Positions 42,301 through 52,672 are shown, numbered from the stretch's first letter. The stretch is DNA of 64,000 bases from Symbiodinium natans (GCA_905221605.1 CAJNDS010002485.1:146001-210000), one strand, 5' to 3'. Numbers and translations: made by a program. Notes: generated from the letters alone by a model not told the origin.

Positions 42301-43742
42301 TGGTTGAATGTCCGGGTACGCAGTCAGCGCGAGATCAGATTGACACAGTGGCCTTGAAGACATTGCCGTGTTTGCAGTTGGAAAAAATGCTTTTCAAGCA
42401 GCCCTTGGCGATTGCAGAATGGCATAAGTACACACAGTCGTTGAAGCTTGAAACCTTTTATGAGTTTTTCGATCGTCGGGTATGTCTTTTTACCGATGGG
42501 TCCACGTACAATGGTGCAGAGATTCCACGATGTACCTGGTCGGTTGTCCTAGCAGACCCTGAAAAGCTGGAAGCAGCCATCTACGAGGTGGGACAACTTC
42601 CAGGTAGGCAGACAAATTTTCGCGCGGAACTTTACGCTGTAGCAGTGGCCATCCAGTGTGCTCCTGGTGCATGGATCTTTTCCGATGCGTTGGGTGTGGT
42701 GCGAGGTGTCAAAAGGCTCCTGGCAGAAGGTTGGTCAGAAGCATTCTGGAGTAAACAGAAAAACCTCGGCCTTTGGCGTTTCTTATGGGCAAGTTTGCAA
42801 TCGAAGCTTCATTTTGAGTGGCAAATTGTTCATGTGGAATCGCACAGGGACTTTCGTATGCAGGACACGCCTTTTGCAGCATGGACGGCCTATTACAATG
42901 AACAAGCAGATGAGGCTGCAAAGGCAGTACAAAGGGATCAGACGCAGCCTGGTTTTCGTCTTCACTTGTTGGCTCAGCAAGCGTATATGCGTTTACACGG
43001 TACAGCAAAGCAAGTCGCGAACCTGCAGTCCAATCTTTTGCAACTTAGCAGGGGCACTCACTCAAAGCAGCTACAATCTGTGCCTGTGGTTCCTGAAAGG
43101 CAGTTGCATGTCGAGGTTGGTGCAGTCATTGACATCCACTGGCCTGTGGCCCGCATGTACAATGATACTATTCTTTCGCCGCCTTTCCTATATAAACTTC
43201 ATGAGTTTCTTCAAGGACAAAGCTGGTGTGTTGCTATATCGCCGATAAGTCTTGCAGAGCTCTATGTGATTTTTGTTTCAGAAACCAACTGGATTTCCCC
43301 AGTAAACGTTGGAAGTTGGCCGTTGGAGCAGCAGCCTTCTAAATGGCGCAGTGCCATACCTGTGGCCTGGTTACATGAAACGCAGCATGAACCTTTGTTG
43401 CTTCATAGGCCAGCATTCAACAAGCAAGTCACGATCTTCTTGCACAGCCTCAAGTATATCATAAAGGAGCTCAACCTCCCCTGGAGTTTGGTTCGTGGCA
43501 AACACTTGAGCTGGTGTGACTGTTATAAAGATGTTCCTGGACTTTCAGTCCTTCCACTGGCTTTTCAGAAGTCAGCAAGACACCTTTTCTTGAAAACACT
43601 TGGTGCAGCCACATTTGAACACTTTGCAAAGTCCCGATATGATCCGCCTCTTAAACCTGTAGTGTATAGTCAAGAGATAACCAGCCCACAGCAGCGCTGG
43701 AATGCTTACTACCGCCGAAGGCGCGGGGCCCGAGGCAGATAA
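39384..43742 (+). CDS. LINE ORF2-type polyprotein (endonuclease end, RT, RNase H), 5' truncated
   Basis: In frame from 39384; the nominal start is a GTG at 39441, giving 1433 residues. PSFTYRG then SRLDYVLGN and TDHAVLTATF are the end of an exonuclease-endonuclease-phosphatase domain, so the N-terminal part is missing. RT motifs: PITILPLLYRVWAKI, GRSTMDCAFEL, Asp535 in LDLSKAYNT, GVPEGCPLA and YVDN (624-627), with Asn where most RTs have a second Asp. A CCHC-like knuckle is C941-x2-C944-x7-H952-x4-C957. RNase H residues are Asp1019 (TDGS), Glu1063 (RAELYAV), Asp1082 (SDALG) and Asp1157 (QADEAA). About 270 C-terminal residues are unassigned. No internal stop is seen, so the insertion is young, but the lost 5' end makes it unlikely to be autonomous. 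Confidence 0.9.
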   Translation, partial: TPQAQAELQNAEPSFTYRGVSRLDYVLGNSLAFQAFQLLHVNPKGYTDHAVLTATFNWQPSATTLNLWTMPSDFAKLGLFSKAIGQQTDLECVQQISTAIQRSDDPGEALLAFAQVFEDRISKRYLQVTGKRIPPQYLGRCRGKLVNLPRAAIQASSVANLASDRVVLKKRLRVLDWVKELLHLIGKGVSWEQQWVLWGKILGSTGFKPSFSEWIIAEEIMQYVPLDFPSLQWLQELLENLQVEAMRWKQLVCKQQSQSWKNALSDDWAKGGRLHAKCVKNTSFGTVHSLVIQHRISAKLCRATKGQNAQINTASKTNVAIGSVLQAGKHIWPIVDKRGNTLVLGGAAKAELLQQSFTVREWCSDPARVAREVQAFWDQYWNSTAQPNGAVMQELVQGIPQLPTFSHEISREELDETIKQLVDGKTRGMDGFSVRELKMLTHGERDMLCELFNAYTATSRWPQQLLKAFVVLLAKTPNPQTPKDTRPITILPLLYRVWAKIHAKKALQAMTSWLPKDLFGSVPGRSTMDCAFELQSFLEYSMGSESELVGLALDLSKAYNTIQRSFLKLVAQRCGWPAQLISSYVSFLDGLERSFKISDGLHCPTLSKVGVPEGCPLAVPIMISLTWTMTNAISAQGGRLLSYVDNWVTLVDGVQFLQPMIQKILWATSGLSLILNPSKTRAFSTNSAARVQLRQMTFAGHPMEVSATLQDLGVSFTFTKQVTSTTLGQRFVDNEVKLQRLQLQHWACNRKFKVLQRVIMPSMFYGAELASKSMSYLARVRARFSAVLWGQWQHRNHYLAPLFGGDFLYEPFIITLLQSLRTVRRAFHRNPGIVAHRWEAALVCARSSGPFRYFQDLLKMVGWEPCQGLLIRTSANTLHVAFSDVEAFREQALADWFQYVACSLQNKKGFEELASIDFGLSSKLRRSSGVPLSALGNFTSGAALTTGQKKHFLAVGDSLCKHCGAEDTQRHRLVECPGTQSARDQIDTVALKTLPCLQLEKMLFKQPLAIAEWHKYTQSLKLETFYEFFDRRVCLFTDGSTYNGAEIPRCTWSVVLADPEKLEAAIYEVGQLPGRQTNFRAELYAVAVAIQCAPGAWIFSDALGVVRGVKRLLAEGWSEAFWSKQKNLGLWRFLWASLQSKLHFEWQIVHVESHRDFRMQDTPFAAWTAYYNEQADEAAKAVQRDQTQPGFRLHLLAQQAYMRLHGTAKQVANLQSNLLQLSRGTHSKQLQSVPVVPERQLHVEVGAVIDIHWPVARMYNDTILSPPFLYKLHEFLQGQSWCVAISPISLAELYVIFVSETNWISPVNVGSWPLEQQPSKWRSAIPVAWLHETQHEPLLLHRPAFNKQVTIFLHSLKYIIKELNLPWSLVRGKHLSWCDCYKDVPGLSVLPLAFQKSARHLFLKTLGAATFEHFAKSRYDPPLKPVVYSQEITSPQQRWNAYYRRRRGARGR

Positions 43743-43838
43743 TTATTTTGGTCGGTCTTCTGTTTTCTTTCACCCTAGCTAAAGGGCTAGTTATCTCAGC
43801 CGTGGATGCGCCTGGGATGTCCGCAAGGATAGCATGCA
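39390..43838 (+). mobile_element. 5'-truncated LINE-type non-LTR retrotransposon
   Basis: 4.45 kb between perfect 17-bp direct repeats. It encodes the end of an endonuclease domain, RT, zinc knuckle and RNase H. The 3' UTR is ~96 bp with no poly-A tail and contains a small CTAGC / GCTAG hairpin near 43775. 5' truncation is typical of target-primed reverse transcription. The body is free of telomere-like repeats, unlike both flanks. Confidence 0.85.
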
Positions 43839-43855
43839 TAAACTCCTAAACCCCT
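43839..43855. repeat. Right target-site duplication of LINE
   Basis: TAAACTCCTAAACCCCT, the same 17 bases as at 39373. It continues into more telomere-like sequence on the right. Confidence 0.75.
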
Positions 43856-44519
43856 AAACTCCTGAGCCCGGGCCTGCTGCTACATCGGATCTTAAAAGTT
43901 TTGAAGGCAAGGCCAGGGCACCCGACATTGTGTATGCCCCAAACCTTAAACTGTCGGAGTAGGCTGGACTAGTAGGCCGTGCTGGACTAGTAGGCCGTGG
44001 AACTCTTTGAGGTTTTGAAGAGCACGGCCCAAGACGTTTGCATGAGTGGAAGCGAGTTGAGGGCCCCAGGGCAAAAGGAATCAAAAGTGTCGGGCTGCCT
44101 CCTCATCGGGGGATTAGGGGTGAGGGTTCAGGGTTCAGGGTTCAGGGTTTGGGGTTTAGGGTTTAGGGGTTTAGGGTTTAGGGATCAAGATCTACGGTAC
44201 CGGTCTCGGAACCTCACGGGGATGCCCCTCAACAACTGGCACAGCGCCAGAGGGACCAAACCCTAAACCCTAAACCCTAAACCCTAAACCCTAAACCCTA
44301 AACCCTAAACCCTAAACCCTAAACCCTAAACCAGCATGTGTGGCCAAGCCAGGCTTCACTGGACGCTTAGGGCTTTTAGGGAATAAGGAGCATGATCTCC
44401 CGGATAGTCAGAGTATCTCATTCAGAAACTACCATTTGAACCCGAAATCCTGAACCCTCAACAACCAACCCTCTGCTGAGCTCCGAGGGCCTCAGGATGT
44501 ACTAAAGCGTAGTGTTTAC
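43856..44519. repeat. Telomere-like mosaic
   Basis: TTCAGGG/TTTAGGG units at 44120-44185 and a clean CCCTAAA array at 44259-44332 (~10 units). The direct repeat GGACTAGTAGGCCGTG is at 43967 and 43984. Other short islands have no gene seen. Confidence 0.7.
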
Positions 44520-44590
44520 AGGGCCAAGAAGGAGATTCTACCACGGTAGCCCCAAGAGACCACACGTCCACCAGTGCAGACCGTTTCGAA
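44520..44590 (-). CDS. Protein kinase domain fragment (candidate exon)
   Basis: The minus strand reads SKRSALVDVWSLGATVVE. D-x-W-S-L-G is the subdomain IX motif of eukaryotic protein kinases, just after the activation segment (compare the general DVWSLGCTV pattern). Bordered by CATCAG (acceptor) and CCCT|GTAAAC (donor), so it is exon-like at 71 bases. The neighbouring exons could not be found by eye; it may belong to a gene with very long introns or be a gene fragment. Confidence 0.5.
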
Positions 44591-45540
44591 CTGATGAACC
44601 CAGATATCCAAATAGTAGCATTACAGTGGTTCTTGTTCCGTGAGCAAGAATACGCATACCCACAATGATCACAAGTAACTAGAATCACAACCCGCGGACA
44701 AGCCGGGTTAGTCACAATCGCCCAAACACTTCTGCATAGTCAGAAGCTCGCAAGAGCAACAATGTTGATAATCATACCACCATGAGAATCATTGGAGTAA
44801 CTCACAATCAAAATAACTATGGTCGTCATAATAACTATGGTCGCCATAGTACTCATAAACAATAGCCTTCAAAACCAAAATAGTCAGTCATTAACAACAA
44901 TCATAATCGTCATATCATTGATGATGATCATATATTCGTGGCAAGGGCGCTTATGGTTGTTGATGTTTGTGAAAAGCATCGCTGAACTTCGTATTCATAC
45001 TTTGCTCCTTGGAGATTATGACGAGCACGATTGTCATGTCTTGCTCTCTCCCCCTCTCTGTCCCCCTCTCTCTCATCATCTACAAGCGCAAAAGAAGCCA
45101 CTGCCCTCCTGCATCTCGCCGGTGACCATCGACTGGGCAGAGGTACGGGGGATTTCGACCCTCAACCCTAAAGGCTGTACACCCTCAACAGGGCTAAGGT
45201 TGTAAGATGTTGGGGCAGCGTTGCAGTGTTCAGCTTAGACCGAATGACTCAAATCTCAGCTTCGGCTGCGGGCGAAGGGGCTTTGACGGCAGAATCCTTC
45301 ACCGTAAACCCGAAACCCTAAACCCTAATCCCGTTGTTGGTTCGAAGAGAGGGGTCAGAGGGGTCAGGGTTTCGGGATGCTCTGGTTCTTGATCCATGCC
45401 TTGCTGTTTGTCATTCCCTGGGTGCAAGACTCAGACTATGCGCTTGGGAGCTCTCTCGCCTCTACCAAGAAGGTTCTGGGATCCCCTAAACCCAAAACCC
45501 AAAGCCCTATAATCCCCATTCGAGACAGCCAAGACACCCT
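44591..45540. other. Unique stretch, no firm gene
   Basis: 44760-44930 has A/T-rich degenerate ATCATAATAACTATGGTCG-type repeats. An open plus frame (44819-45205) crosses them without motifs. A CTCTCTCCCCCTCTC tract is at 45041-45073. A few CCCTAAA units are near 45310. Confidence 0.35.
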
Positions 45541-46823
45541 TGCAAATCTTGTTGCTTTAAAGGTCTAGAGTTTAGGGTTTAGAGCGCGAGACACAAGAGA
45601 CAGTCGACTGCTCGCTCTCGTTTGCGCGTTGGAGCTTGTGCCTTTGTGTTTCTGTGACGTGGTTACCTCTCTTGCAGCCCTAAACCCTAAACCCCCCAAA
45701 CCCTGTGCCTTAAACCCTAAACCCTAGTTAAACCCTAAACACTAAACCTAACAAAACAACATAGCCCTAAACCGCAACAACCCTAAACCCTAACCCTAAA
45801 CCCCCTAAAACCCCCTAAAACCCCTAAAACCCCCTAAAAACCCCTTAAAAACCCCTAACCCCCTAAAAACCCCTTAAAAACCCCTAAAACCCCCCAAACT
45901 CATCCCACCTCATCCTCGAGGTCTTGGTCCTCCCCTCGCTTGGGCAGCGGGAAGGAGGTGTAAAGGGCCCAGCAGCTCTCCTTAGCACAGGCGGTTTAGG
46001 GTTTCAGGGTTTAGGGTTAAGGGTTTAGGGTTTAGGGTTCAGGGTTCAGGGTTTAGGGTTTAGGGTTTAGGGTTCAGGGTTTAGGGTTCCCCGATGCCTT
46101 GACCACTCCTACTTCTGAGGGCGGCGCAGAACACACTATGTGAAGCTTCGACTGCAGGGTTTTGGAGTTGAGGGTTAGGAGTTTAGGATAGAGTCCAGGG
46201 GATGCGGGGTTTAGGATTTAGGCTCTAAGGGTTTGAAAAACCAGGCTGAGCGACCAAGACTGCAGTCACCCTAAACAATAAACCCTAAACCCTAAACCCT
46301 GCACCCTAAACCCTAAACCGCCCTAAAAAGGTTTCGTGCGCGGGCGGGGTCTGCACCGTCTTTCTGAAAGCTTCCACACCGCCATCTCTAGGGTTTAGGG
46401 TTTAGGGTTTGGGGGTTTGGGGTTTAGGGTTTAGGGTTTAGGAGCCTAACTGTTGTGTGGCAGGTCAAAGTGCAAAGTTCCCGACGAAATGGAGGGCCGG
46501 GGTTTTGGGGTTTTGGGTTTCGGGTTCAGGGTTTTTGGGGTGTATGGGGTTTAGGGTTCAGGGTTTAGGCTTCAGGGTTTGGGGGGGGAGCCAAGCCCAG
46601 TCCAGAAGCCACTCAAACGTGGGACGAACACTGATCGAGGCAATTGGGCAAGGTCTTCTGTGTCCGTAGAGCGCGCCCGTGGGCAAACCGTACAAATCCC
46701 AGGGTTTAGGGTTTAGGGTTTAGAGTTTAGGGTCCTATCAGAAGCCATCAATAAAGCTTAAAACCCAATCTCTAGGAACTCAAGCTCTCCACCCCACCAG
46801 CCCACGCCTCTAAACCCTAACTT
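45541..46823. repeat. Telomere-like mosaic with variant arrays
   Basis: Includes CCCCTAAAA/CCCCTTAAAAA variants at 45800-45895, TTTAGGG/TTCAGGG at 45990-46090, C-rich at 46270-46330, and G-rich at 46390-46442, 46500-46580 and 46700-46735. Short exon-like islands lie between. Confidence 0.7.
45909..45990 (-). CDS. Candidate internal exon
   Basis: The minus strand reads CAKESCWALYTSFPLPKRG and then EDQDLEDE, ending GAG|GTGGGA. It lies between CCCTAAA-type (left) and TTTAGGG-type (right) blocks. Family unknown. Confidence 0.35.
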
Positions 46824-46939
46824 TGTGATGATCACTGCCAACCGTCCTTAATAGGGATTCTAGTGCCCCCCCCCCCCCCCGCCCCACAGCATAATCCCCA
46901 ATAAGGACTGTTAGTCTAGTGTAAGGGGGAACATCTCAA
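46824..46939. mobile_element. Fold-back element family 1, copy D
   Basis: ACCGTCCTTAATAGGGATTC with mirrored CCCCAATAAGGACTGTTAG and GTAAGGGGGAACATCTCAAC. The centre has expanded into a C run (46866-46880). Confidence 0.7.
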
Positions 46940-47635
46940 CCCTAACTCCGAAACTCCTGCACCCCTAAACCCTGAACCCTAGATCCTCCCCAAAACCGTA
47001 GAGACCCTAAGCCCCACTCCTGCACCCCTAAACCCTAAACCGAAACCATAAACCCTAAACCCAAAACCCTAAACCCCTGCAACACCGGAGGCATCCCGCG
47101 CAACATGCCACCGAGGCTCGAGGACAAAGCCCCAGTTCGGCGCGCGCCGGACGACCAGCGTGGGAAATCTTGGAGGCTTAGGGTTTAGGGTTTGTAATTA
47201 GGGTTTAGGGTATAGGGTTAGGGTTTAGGGTTAGTTTGTAGGGGTTGAAGGGTGTATAAGGATTTTTAGGGTTTTAGGGTGCGGAGGTTTTATAGAAAAA
47301 TGGTGGGGTTTATGGGGCTTATACCGAAGAATAATTTAACATACCCCAAGCCAATACCCCTTAACCCATACGAGGAGAATATAAGGAAGGTTTGTACCGT
47401 ACCCCTGAATTTCGTGTATGGGTACGCCCAAGGGCTAAGGTTCGGGGTGACGGCACAACGACATTGAAGATGTAGAACAGCAACCATCAGCCAGGCCCAT
47501 TATGAGGGCATTTTCGTGCTTTGGGGCTTCAGGTTGTAGGGTTTTGCGGTTACGGTTCTGGACCTGTAATTGCGGTTTGTTTCTGATGGTGCACAGCACC
47601 GCACAGAAAACAACACAAAAGCAGCACACAAGAAA
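46940..47635. other. Telomere-like mosaic then unique sequence
   Basis: CCCTAAA/CACCCCTAAA units are present to 47085. A GC-rich island at 47087-47175 has an open frame with RNMPPRLEDKAPVRRAPDDQ. TTTAGGG variants run to 47280, then unique sequence to the microsatellite. No gene assigned. Confidence 0.45.
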
Positions 47636-47682
47636 CACACACACACACACACCAACAAACAAACAAACAAAAAAACAAACAA

Positions 47683-47719
<37 letters not shown>

Positions 47720-49440
47720 AAACAAACAAACAAACAACGTAAAACACAGGCACACATAGGAAACACAGAGAGAGAGAGAGAGAGAGAGAGCCACATATAC
47801 ACACATACACACGCACGAACACAGAGAGACAAACAAACAAACAAACAACAACAGAGAGAGGGAGAGACACACACACACACACGCACACACACACACACAT
47901 CCTGTCGAAGCTTGTTGGGAAATTCTGGAAGCATTGATTGAATGTTATGCTTTGGGAATATGGGTATGTGGCCGGAACATCTTCTTGCCATATCCGTTTG
48001 CCTGGGGGCCCCAGTTTGCTCCCAGATCTTCCTCGACCTAAAAGTTCCACACCCGTACTCACACACACACACACACACCCACACCCACACCCACACCCAC
48101 ACCCAAACCCACACCCACACCCACACACACACACACACAAAACACACAAAACACACAAAACACACAAAACACACAAAACACACAAAACACACAAAACACA
48201 CAAAACACACAAAACACACAAAACACACAAAACACACAAAACACACAAAACACACAAAACACACACACACACACACACACCCACACGCACACGCACACGC
48301 ACACGCACACACGCACACACGCACACACGCACACACGCACACACGCACACACGCGCACACGCGCACACGCGCACACACGCGCACACGCGCACACACGCGC
48401 ACACGCGCACACACGCGCGCACACACGCGCACACGCGCACACGCGCACACCCGCACACGCGCACACGCGCACACGCGCACACGCGCACACGCGCACACGC
48501 GCACACGCGCACACGCGCACACGCGCACACGCGCACACGCGCCCACGCGCACACGCACGCACGCACACACGCACACACGCACACACGCACACACGCACAC
48601 ACGCACACCCGCACACACACGCGCACACGCGCACACGGCGCACACGCGCACACGCGCACACGCGCACACGCGCACACGCGCAACACGCGCACACGCGCAC
48701 ACGGCACACGCCGCACACACACAAAAACCCACCGCACCACCGCAAACCCGAACACCCGCACACCCGCACCCGCACACACGCACACGCGTACACGCGCACA
48801 CGCGCGTACACGCGCACACGCACACGCGTACCATGCGCACACAGAGTAACACGCGTACACGCGCACACGCGGACACGCGCACAGGCACACGCACGCACAC
48901 ACACAACACACACACACCACCACACACCGACACACACCACACCCACACCCCACCACACCACACCCACACACCCACACACCACACCCACACCCACACCCAC
49001 ACCCAGACCCCCACACCCAGACCCACACACCCAGACCCACACACCCAGACCCACACACCCAGACCCACACACCCAGACCCACACACCCATACCCACACAC
49101 CCATACCCACACACCCATACCCACACACCCATACCCACACACCCATACCCACACACCCATACCCACACACCCATACCCACACACCCATACCCACACACCC
49201 ATACCCACACACCCATACCCACACACCCATACCCACACATCCATACCCACACACCCATACCCACACACCCATACCCACACACCCACACCCACACCCACAC
49301 CCACACCCACACCCACACCCACACCCACACCCACACCCACACCCACACCCACACCCACACCCACACCCACACCCACGCGCGCGGGCGCACAGACACACAG
49401 ACGCACAGACGCACAGATGCACAGACGACCACCCACCCAT
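47636..49440. repeat. CA-rich compound microsatellite (~1.8 kb)
   Basis: Successive blocks: CA; CAAA/CAGA; GA; ACACAAA (48136-48262); ACACGC and CGCACA; CACACCCATACC (49080-49270); CACACC. It is open in several frames on both strands, giving spurious 450-680-residue frames. A short unique piece lies at 47900-48055. Confidence 0.95.
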
Positions 49441-49442
49441 GC

Positions 49443-49443
<1 letters not shown>

Positions 49444-49506
<63 letters not shown>
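49444..49506. repeat. 63-base C homopolymer
   Basis: Uninterrupted C run at the end of the microsatellite, almost the same length as the run at 39177. Confidence 0.95.
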
Positions 49507-51332
49507 ATGGAAGTCTCGTGGCCCTGCATGCAATTCATTTCATGGGGCGTCACATGTTCTGGGTCGTCGTGGTGTGCTGTATGCCTTCGGCATGGGTTGA
49601 CCCTAAAAATCCTAAGCCCTGGACCCTGGACCCTAAACCAAAAACTTTAAACTCAACCGTAACAGGTAGCAGTTTGGGTGGTGGCCTGTGCTTCACGCCG
49701 CAGGTGGGGAGGGGTTAAGAAAGTTTAGGGTTTAGGGTTTAGGGTTTTGAAGTACCTGAGACTGCGCGGCAACAGTAACAGGCCGCAAACCCCAAACCCC
49801 CCCATACACCCCCAAAACCCCCAATACCCCCCCCAAACCCCCCAAGCCCTAAACCCTAAACCTCCAAACCCTAAACCCTAAACCTCCAAACCCTAAACCT
49901 CCAAACCCTAAACCCTTCAGCTCAAGCGGCTCGCCCCAGGGGGCTGCCATCCGCAGGAAGGAGCCAGGGGGGCGCTTACCACGCAGTGCGGGATGATGGC
50001 TCCCTGGTGTGGTTTAGGGTTTAGGGTTTTAGGGCTTTAGGGATTTAGGGTTTCAGGGTTTTAGGGTTTTGGGGTTTTGGGGTTTTAGGGTTTTAGGGTT
50101 TTAGGGTTGTAGGGTTGTAGGGTTTAGGGCTAGCATGAACATCTTACAACGGAGTGCGGGCTGGGAGCTTCCGGGCTTCGTGGCTTATGGGTTTAAGGCT
50201 TTCAAGGCTTGGGGCTTTAGGGTTCTCCCTAAAACCTAAACCCTAACCCCTACAGGCTGACAGGGCTCTGGGGTTTAGGGTTTAGGGTTTAGGGTCGAGG
50301 AAGCCAACACATCTTGAAAAAGAACCACCTCCAAACACGGTGTTACACCAAAGCACCCTAGGCTCACAGCCCAAGACCTCACGATACTAAGGGACCCCTG
50401 ATATAGACCCCAAATAGTAGGATGCACTTAGAAAAAGGACCGCACTAAGGTTCCCCGAATATCGCAAGCCCCCATATTGAGCGTGGCTCGGAGTGTATGT
50501 AGGGTGCGGACTGAGACCAATGCCTCTTAATTCGGGAAGATATCGTACCAAGGATCCCATAGTGTGAGGAATTTCATTCAGGAATGCTGACTGCTAAGGA
50601 TCCTTTATGAAGCCTACAAACTCCCAACCCCAAACCTTAAACTCTGTAGTTTAAGGTTTTGTCCTTCTGGAAGGGGATAATTCAAACCCAAGCCCCAAAA
50701 CCCTCAAGCCCTAGAGACCCGAACCTTCCCGTAAAGCCGTTAGCGCACAACCAACAAAGACCCACGTTTCGGCCTGACGTCTGTTGAAATCTCCTCGGGC
50801 AAGTGCGGGCTTCGGTTTTCAGGGCCTTTTTGCGTTCGGGGGCGGTTCAGGGGTGTGCGGTGTGGGGTTTGGGGTGCGGGGGGTGTAGTGCGAGCAGGGT
50901 TTATGACGTTTATCGCGCAGGGGAGGAAGCTTCGTGGTCGATTCAAAAATTTTGAAGGCGCATGGCTCAGGGATTCACCTGGGATCCTGAACCGTGAGCC
51001 CTGTAGACATCTGCAACTTGGATGTCTTGGGCTAGAGTCAACGAACCCAAAGAGTGCTTCTTCCCAGGTTGGTTGCCTAGGAACCCAAATCCTCGAAAGG
51101 CTTCAGAGGTCCGAGGTTCCATCCTGTGCCCTTAAGGGTATGATTTTCAACGGGTTGGTAAGGGATACCGACAGCATAAAGGGCACTCGACCCTGGCATA
51201 AAGGAGCGGTTTAGGATTTAGGGTTTAAGGCAAGGACCCTCTGACTGTCATTTGCCTGACTACAGAAGGGCCCTGGCTTTAGGTGGGGTGACCACTAAGG
51301 CGTACACTAAGCTTCACACAAAAGGCCCACAC
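49507..51332. other. Telomere-like mosaic with unique islands
   Basis: Variants include CCCCCAAA (49790-49850), CCCTAAACCTCCAAA (49855-49915) and TTTTAGGG (50030-50125). An island at 49915-50010 reads on the minus strand HQGAIIPHCV followed by a GTAAGC donor. 50320-50630 is unique with no gene seen. A frame at 50855-51214 is unsupported. Confidence 0.5.
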
Positions 51333-51447
51333 CTGAGACCAGAAACACGCGCTTCTTCTTCAAAGCGAGGCGTCCAGCGAAACTCGGGGGCAGGACCCCC
51401 GAGAAGGCTGCGGTCGAGATGAACCGTCCTGGACATGGCTCTTGAGG
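51333..51447 (-). CDS. Candidate internal exon
   Basis: The minus strand reads MSRTVHLDRSLLGGPAPEF and then RWTPRFEEEARVSGL, ending CTCAG|GTGTGG. About 115 bases of strong coding character beside TTTAGGG (51452 onward). Family unknown. Confidence 0.4.
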
Positions 51448-51775
51448 TTTCTTTAGGGTTTAGGGTTTAGGTTTGGGGTTTAGGGCGTTTAGGGTCTCGG
51501 GTTTAAAACCCTAAACCCTAAACCAGTCCGAAGCCATAAGCACCAACCGTAAACCCTACAAACAGGGAGCTTGGTACCACTTGAAGTAGGAGCAGCTCTT
51601 GCTCAGTGGTTGGGGCTTAGCTGCAGGGTTTAGGGTTTAGGGTTTAGGGTTTCGGGTTTAGGGTTTAGGGCTAAGAAAACCCTAAACCCTAAACCCTAAA
51701 CCCCGGCAAGCCTTCAGAAGGCCCCCACGACCCCCCCCCCCCCCCTCAACAAAAACCCCCAACCCGAAACTGCAA
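51448..51775. repeat. Telomere-like mosaic with two head-to-head junctions
   Basis: TTTAGGG runs turn into CCCTAAA runs at about 51505 and 51675. A C run lies at 51730-51745. Confidence 0.8.
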
Positions 51776-51843
51776 CACAAGAGATCTGGCGCCTATCCCT
51801 GTTGAAGCGCAGCTGTACCGCCGGCCCTCCACGCACACAACGG
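51776..51843 (+). CDS. Candidate internal exon with perfect donor
   Basis: EIWRLSLLKRSCTAGPPRTQ plus R, followed by GTAAGT at 51844. TTTAGGG follows downstream. The acceptor is uncertain. Family unknown. Confidence 0.35.
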
Positions 51844-52414
51844 GTAAGTGGGGGTTCAGGGTTTAGGGTTTAGGGTTGGGGTTTGGGGTTTAGGAGGCTG
51901 CAATAAGGGCTGTTGGGTAATTACTGAGGTTTAAGGTTTCGGGTTTCGGGTTTCGGGCAGGGCCCCCCCTCAACCAAAACCCCAAACCCTAAGAATTCAT
52001 CTCGAGTGGTCCTAAACTAAATGAGGCTGCTTTAAACTCGAAACGTTTGGGCGAAGATAAGGAGCCCCATAGTGTGATCTAAATGGTATTTACGATGGGG
52101 CCCGAGTGAGAACACCCAAAAAAGCACTATAAACAAGCCAAAACCCGAAAACTCAACCAGGAAAAACAGGGCTGGCTTAAAACAAAACATCTAAACCCCT
52201 GAACCCCAAACACTAAACAAACAAACTGTAAGCCCCTAAACCCTAAACCAACAAAACTAAAGCTCTAAACCCTAAACCCTGAACCCTAAACCCCAAATCC
52301 TAAATCCTAAACCCTAAACCCACCATGTGGAGGGACTGGAAGGTGGAGCCTCAGATTGGGGGTTAGTTGTGGTGGGCTTAGCCCGATCTATACCCACACT
52401 AAACCCACGAGTAA
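51844..52414. other. Telomere-like mosaic
   Basis: G-rich runs at 51855-51895, degenerate C-rich runs at 52190-52325, unique between. No gene. Confidence 0.5.
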
Positions 52415-52509
52415 CCTAGGAACGCAGAGGGTGCACTTTTTGTAAACGGGCTGATATGGGAACCTACATCCCTAAAAACAAGGAAATGAGGGCCTACTCT
52501 AGGTCCTAG
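52415..52509. mobile_element. Short repeat family 5, copy 2
   Basis: CCTAGGAACGCAGAGGGTGC ... GGCCTACTCTAGGTCCTAG. Aligned with 33714-33809, including the preceding GTAA/CTAA. Confidence 0.65.
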
Positions 52510-52672
52510 CTCATTCGCAGAGCCTGTTTGCAAGGTACCTTAACTTTCATCGTCAGTTTCGTCTAGTGAGAAAAATCCCCCGCCACCCTTTGCAAAAACA
52601 CAAGGAGCTACAGGCAAGGGTCCACCCCCTGAAGCCTTGTGAGCTCCTTGATGAAGAGCTTGCAATGTGGGG

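Noticed and set aside
47500-49600. Frames of 450-680 codons on both strands
   Set aside because: They translate CA/GT and C-run microsatellites into His-Thr, Cys-Val or Pro/Gly strings.
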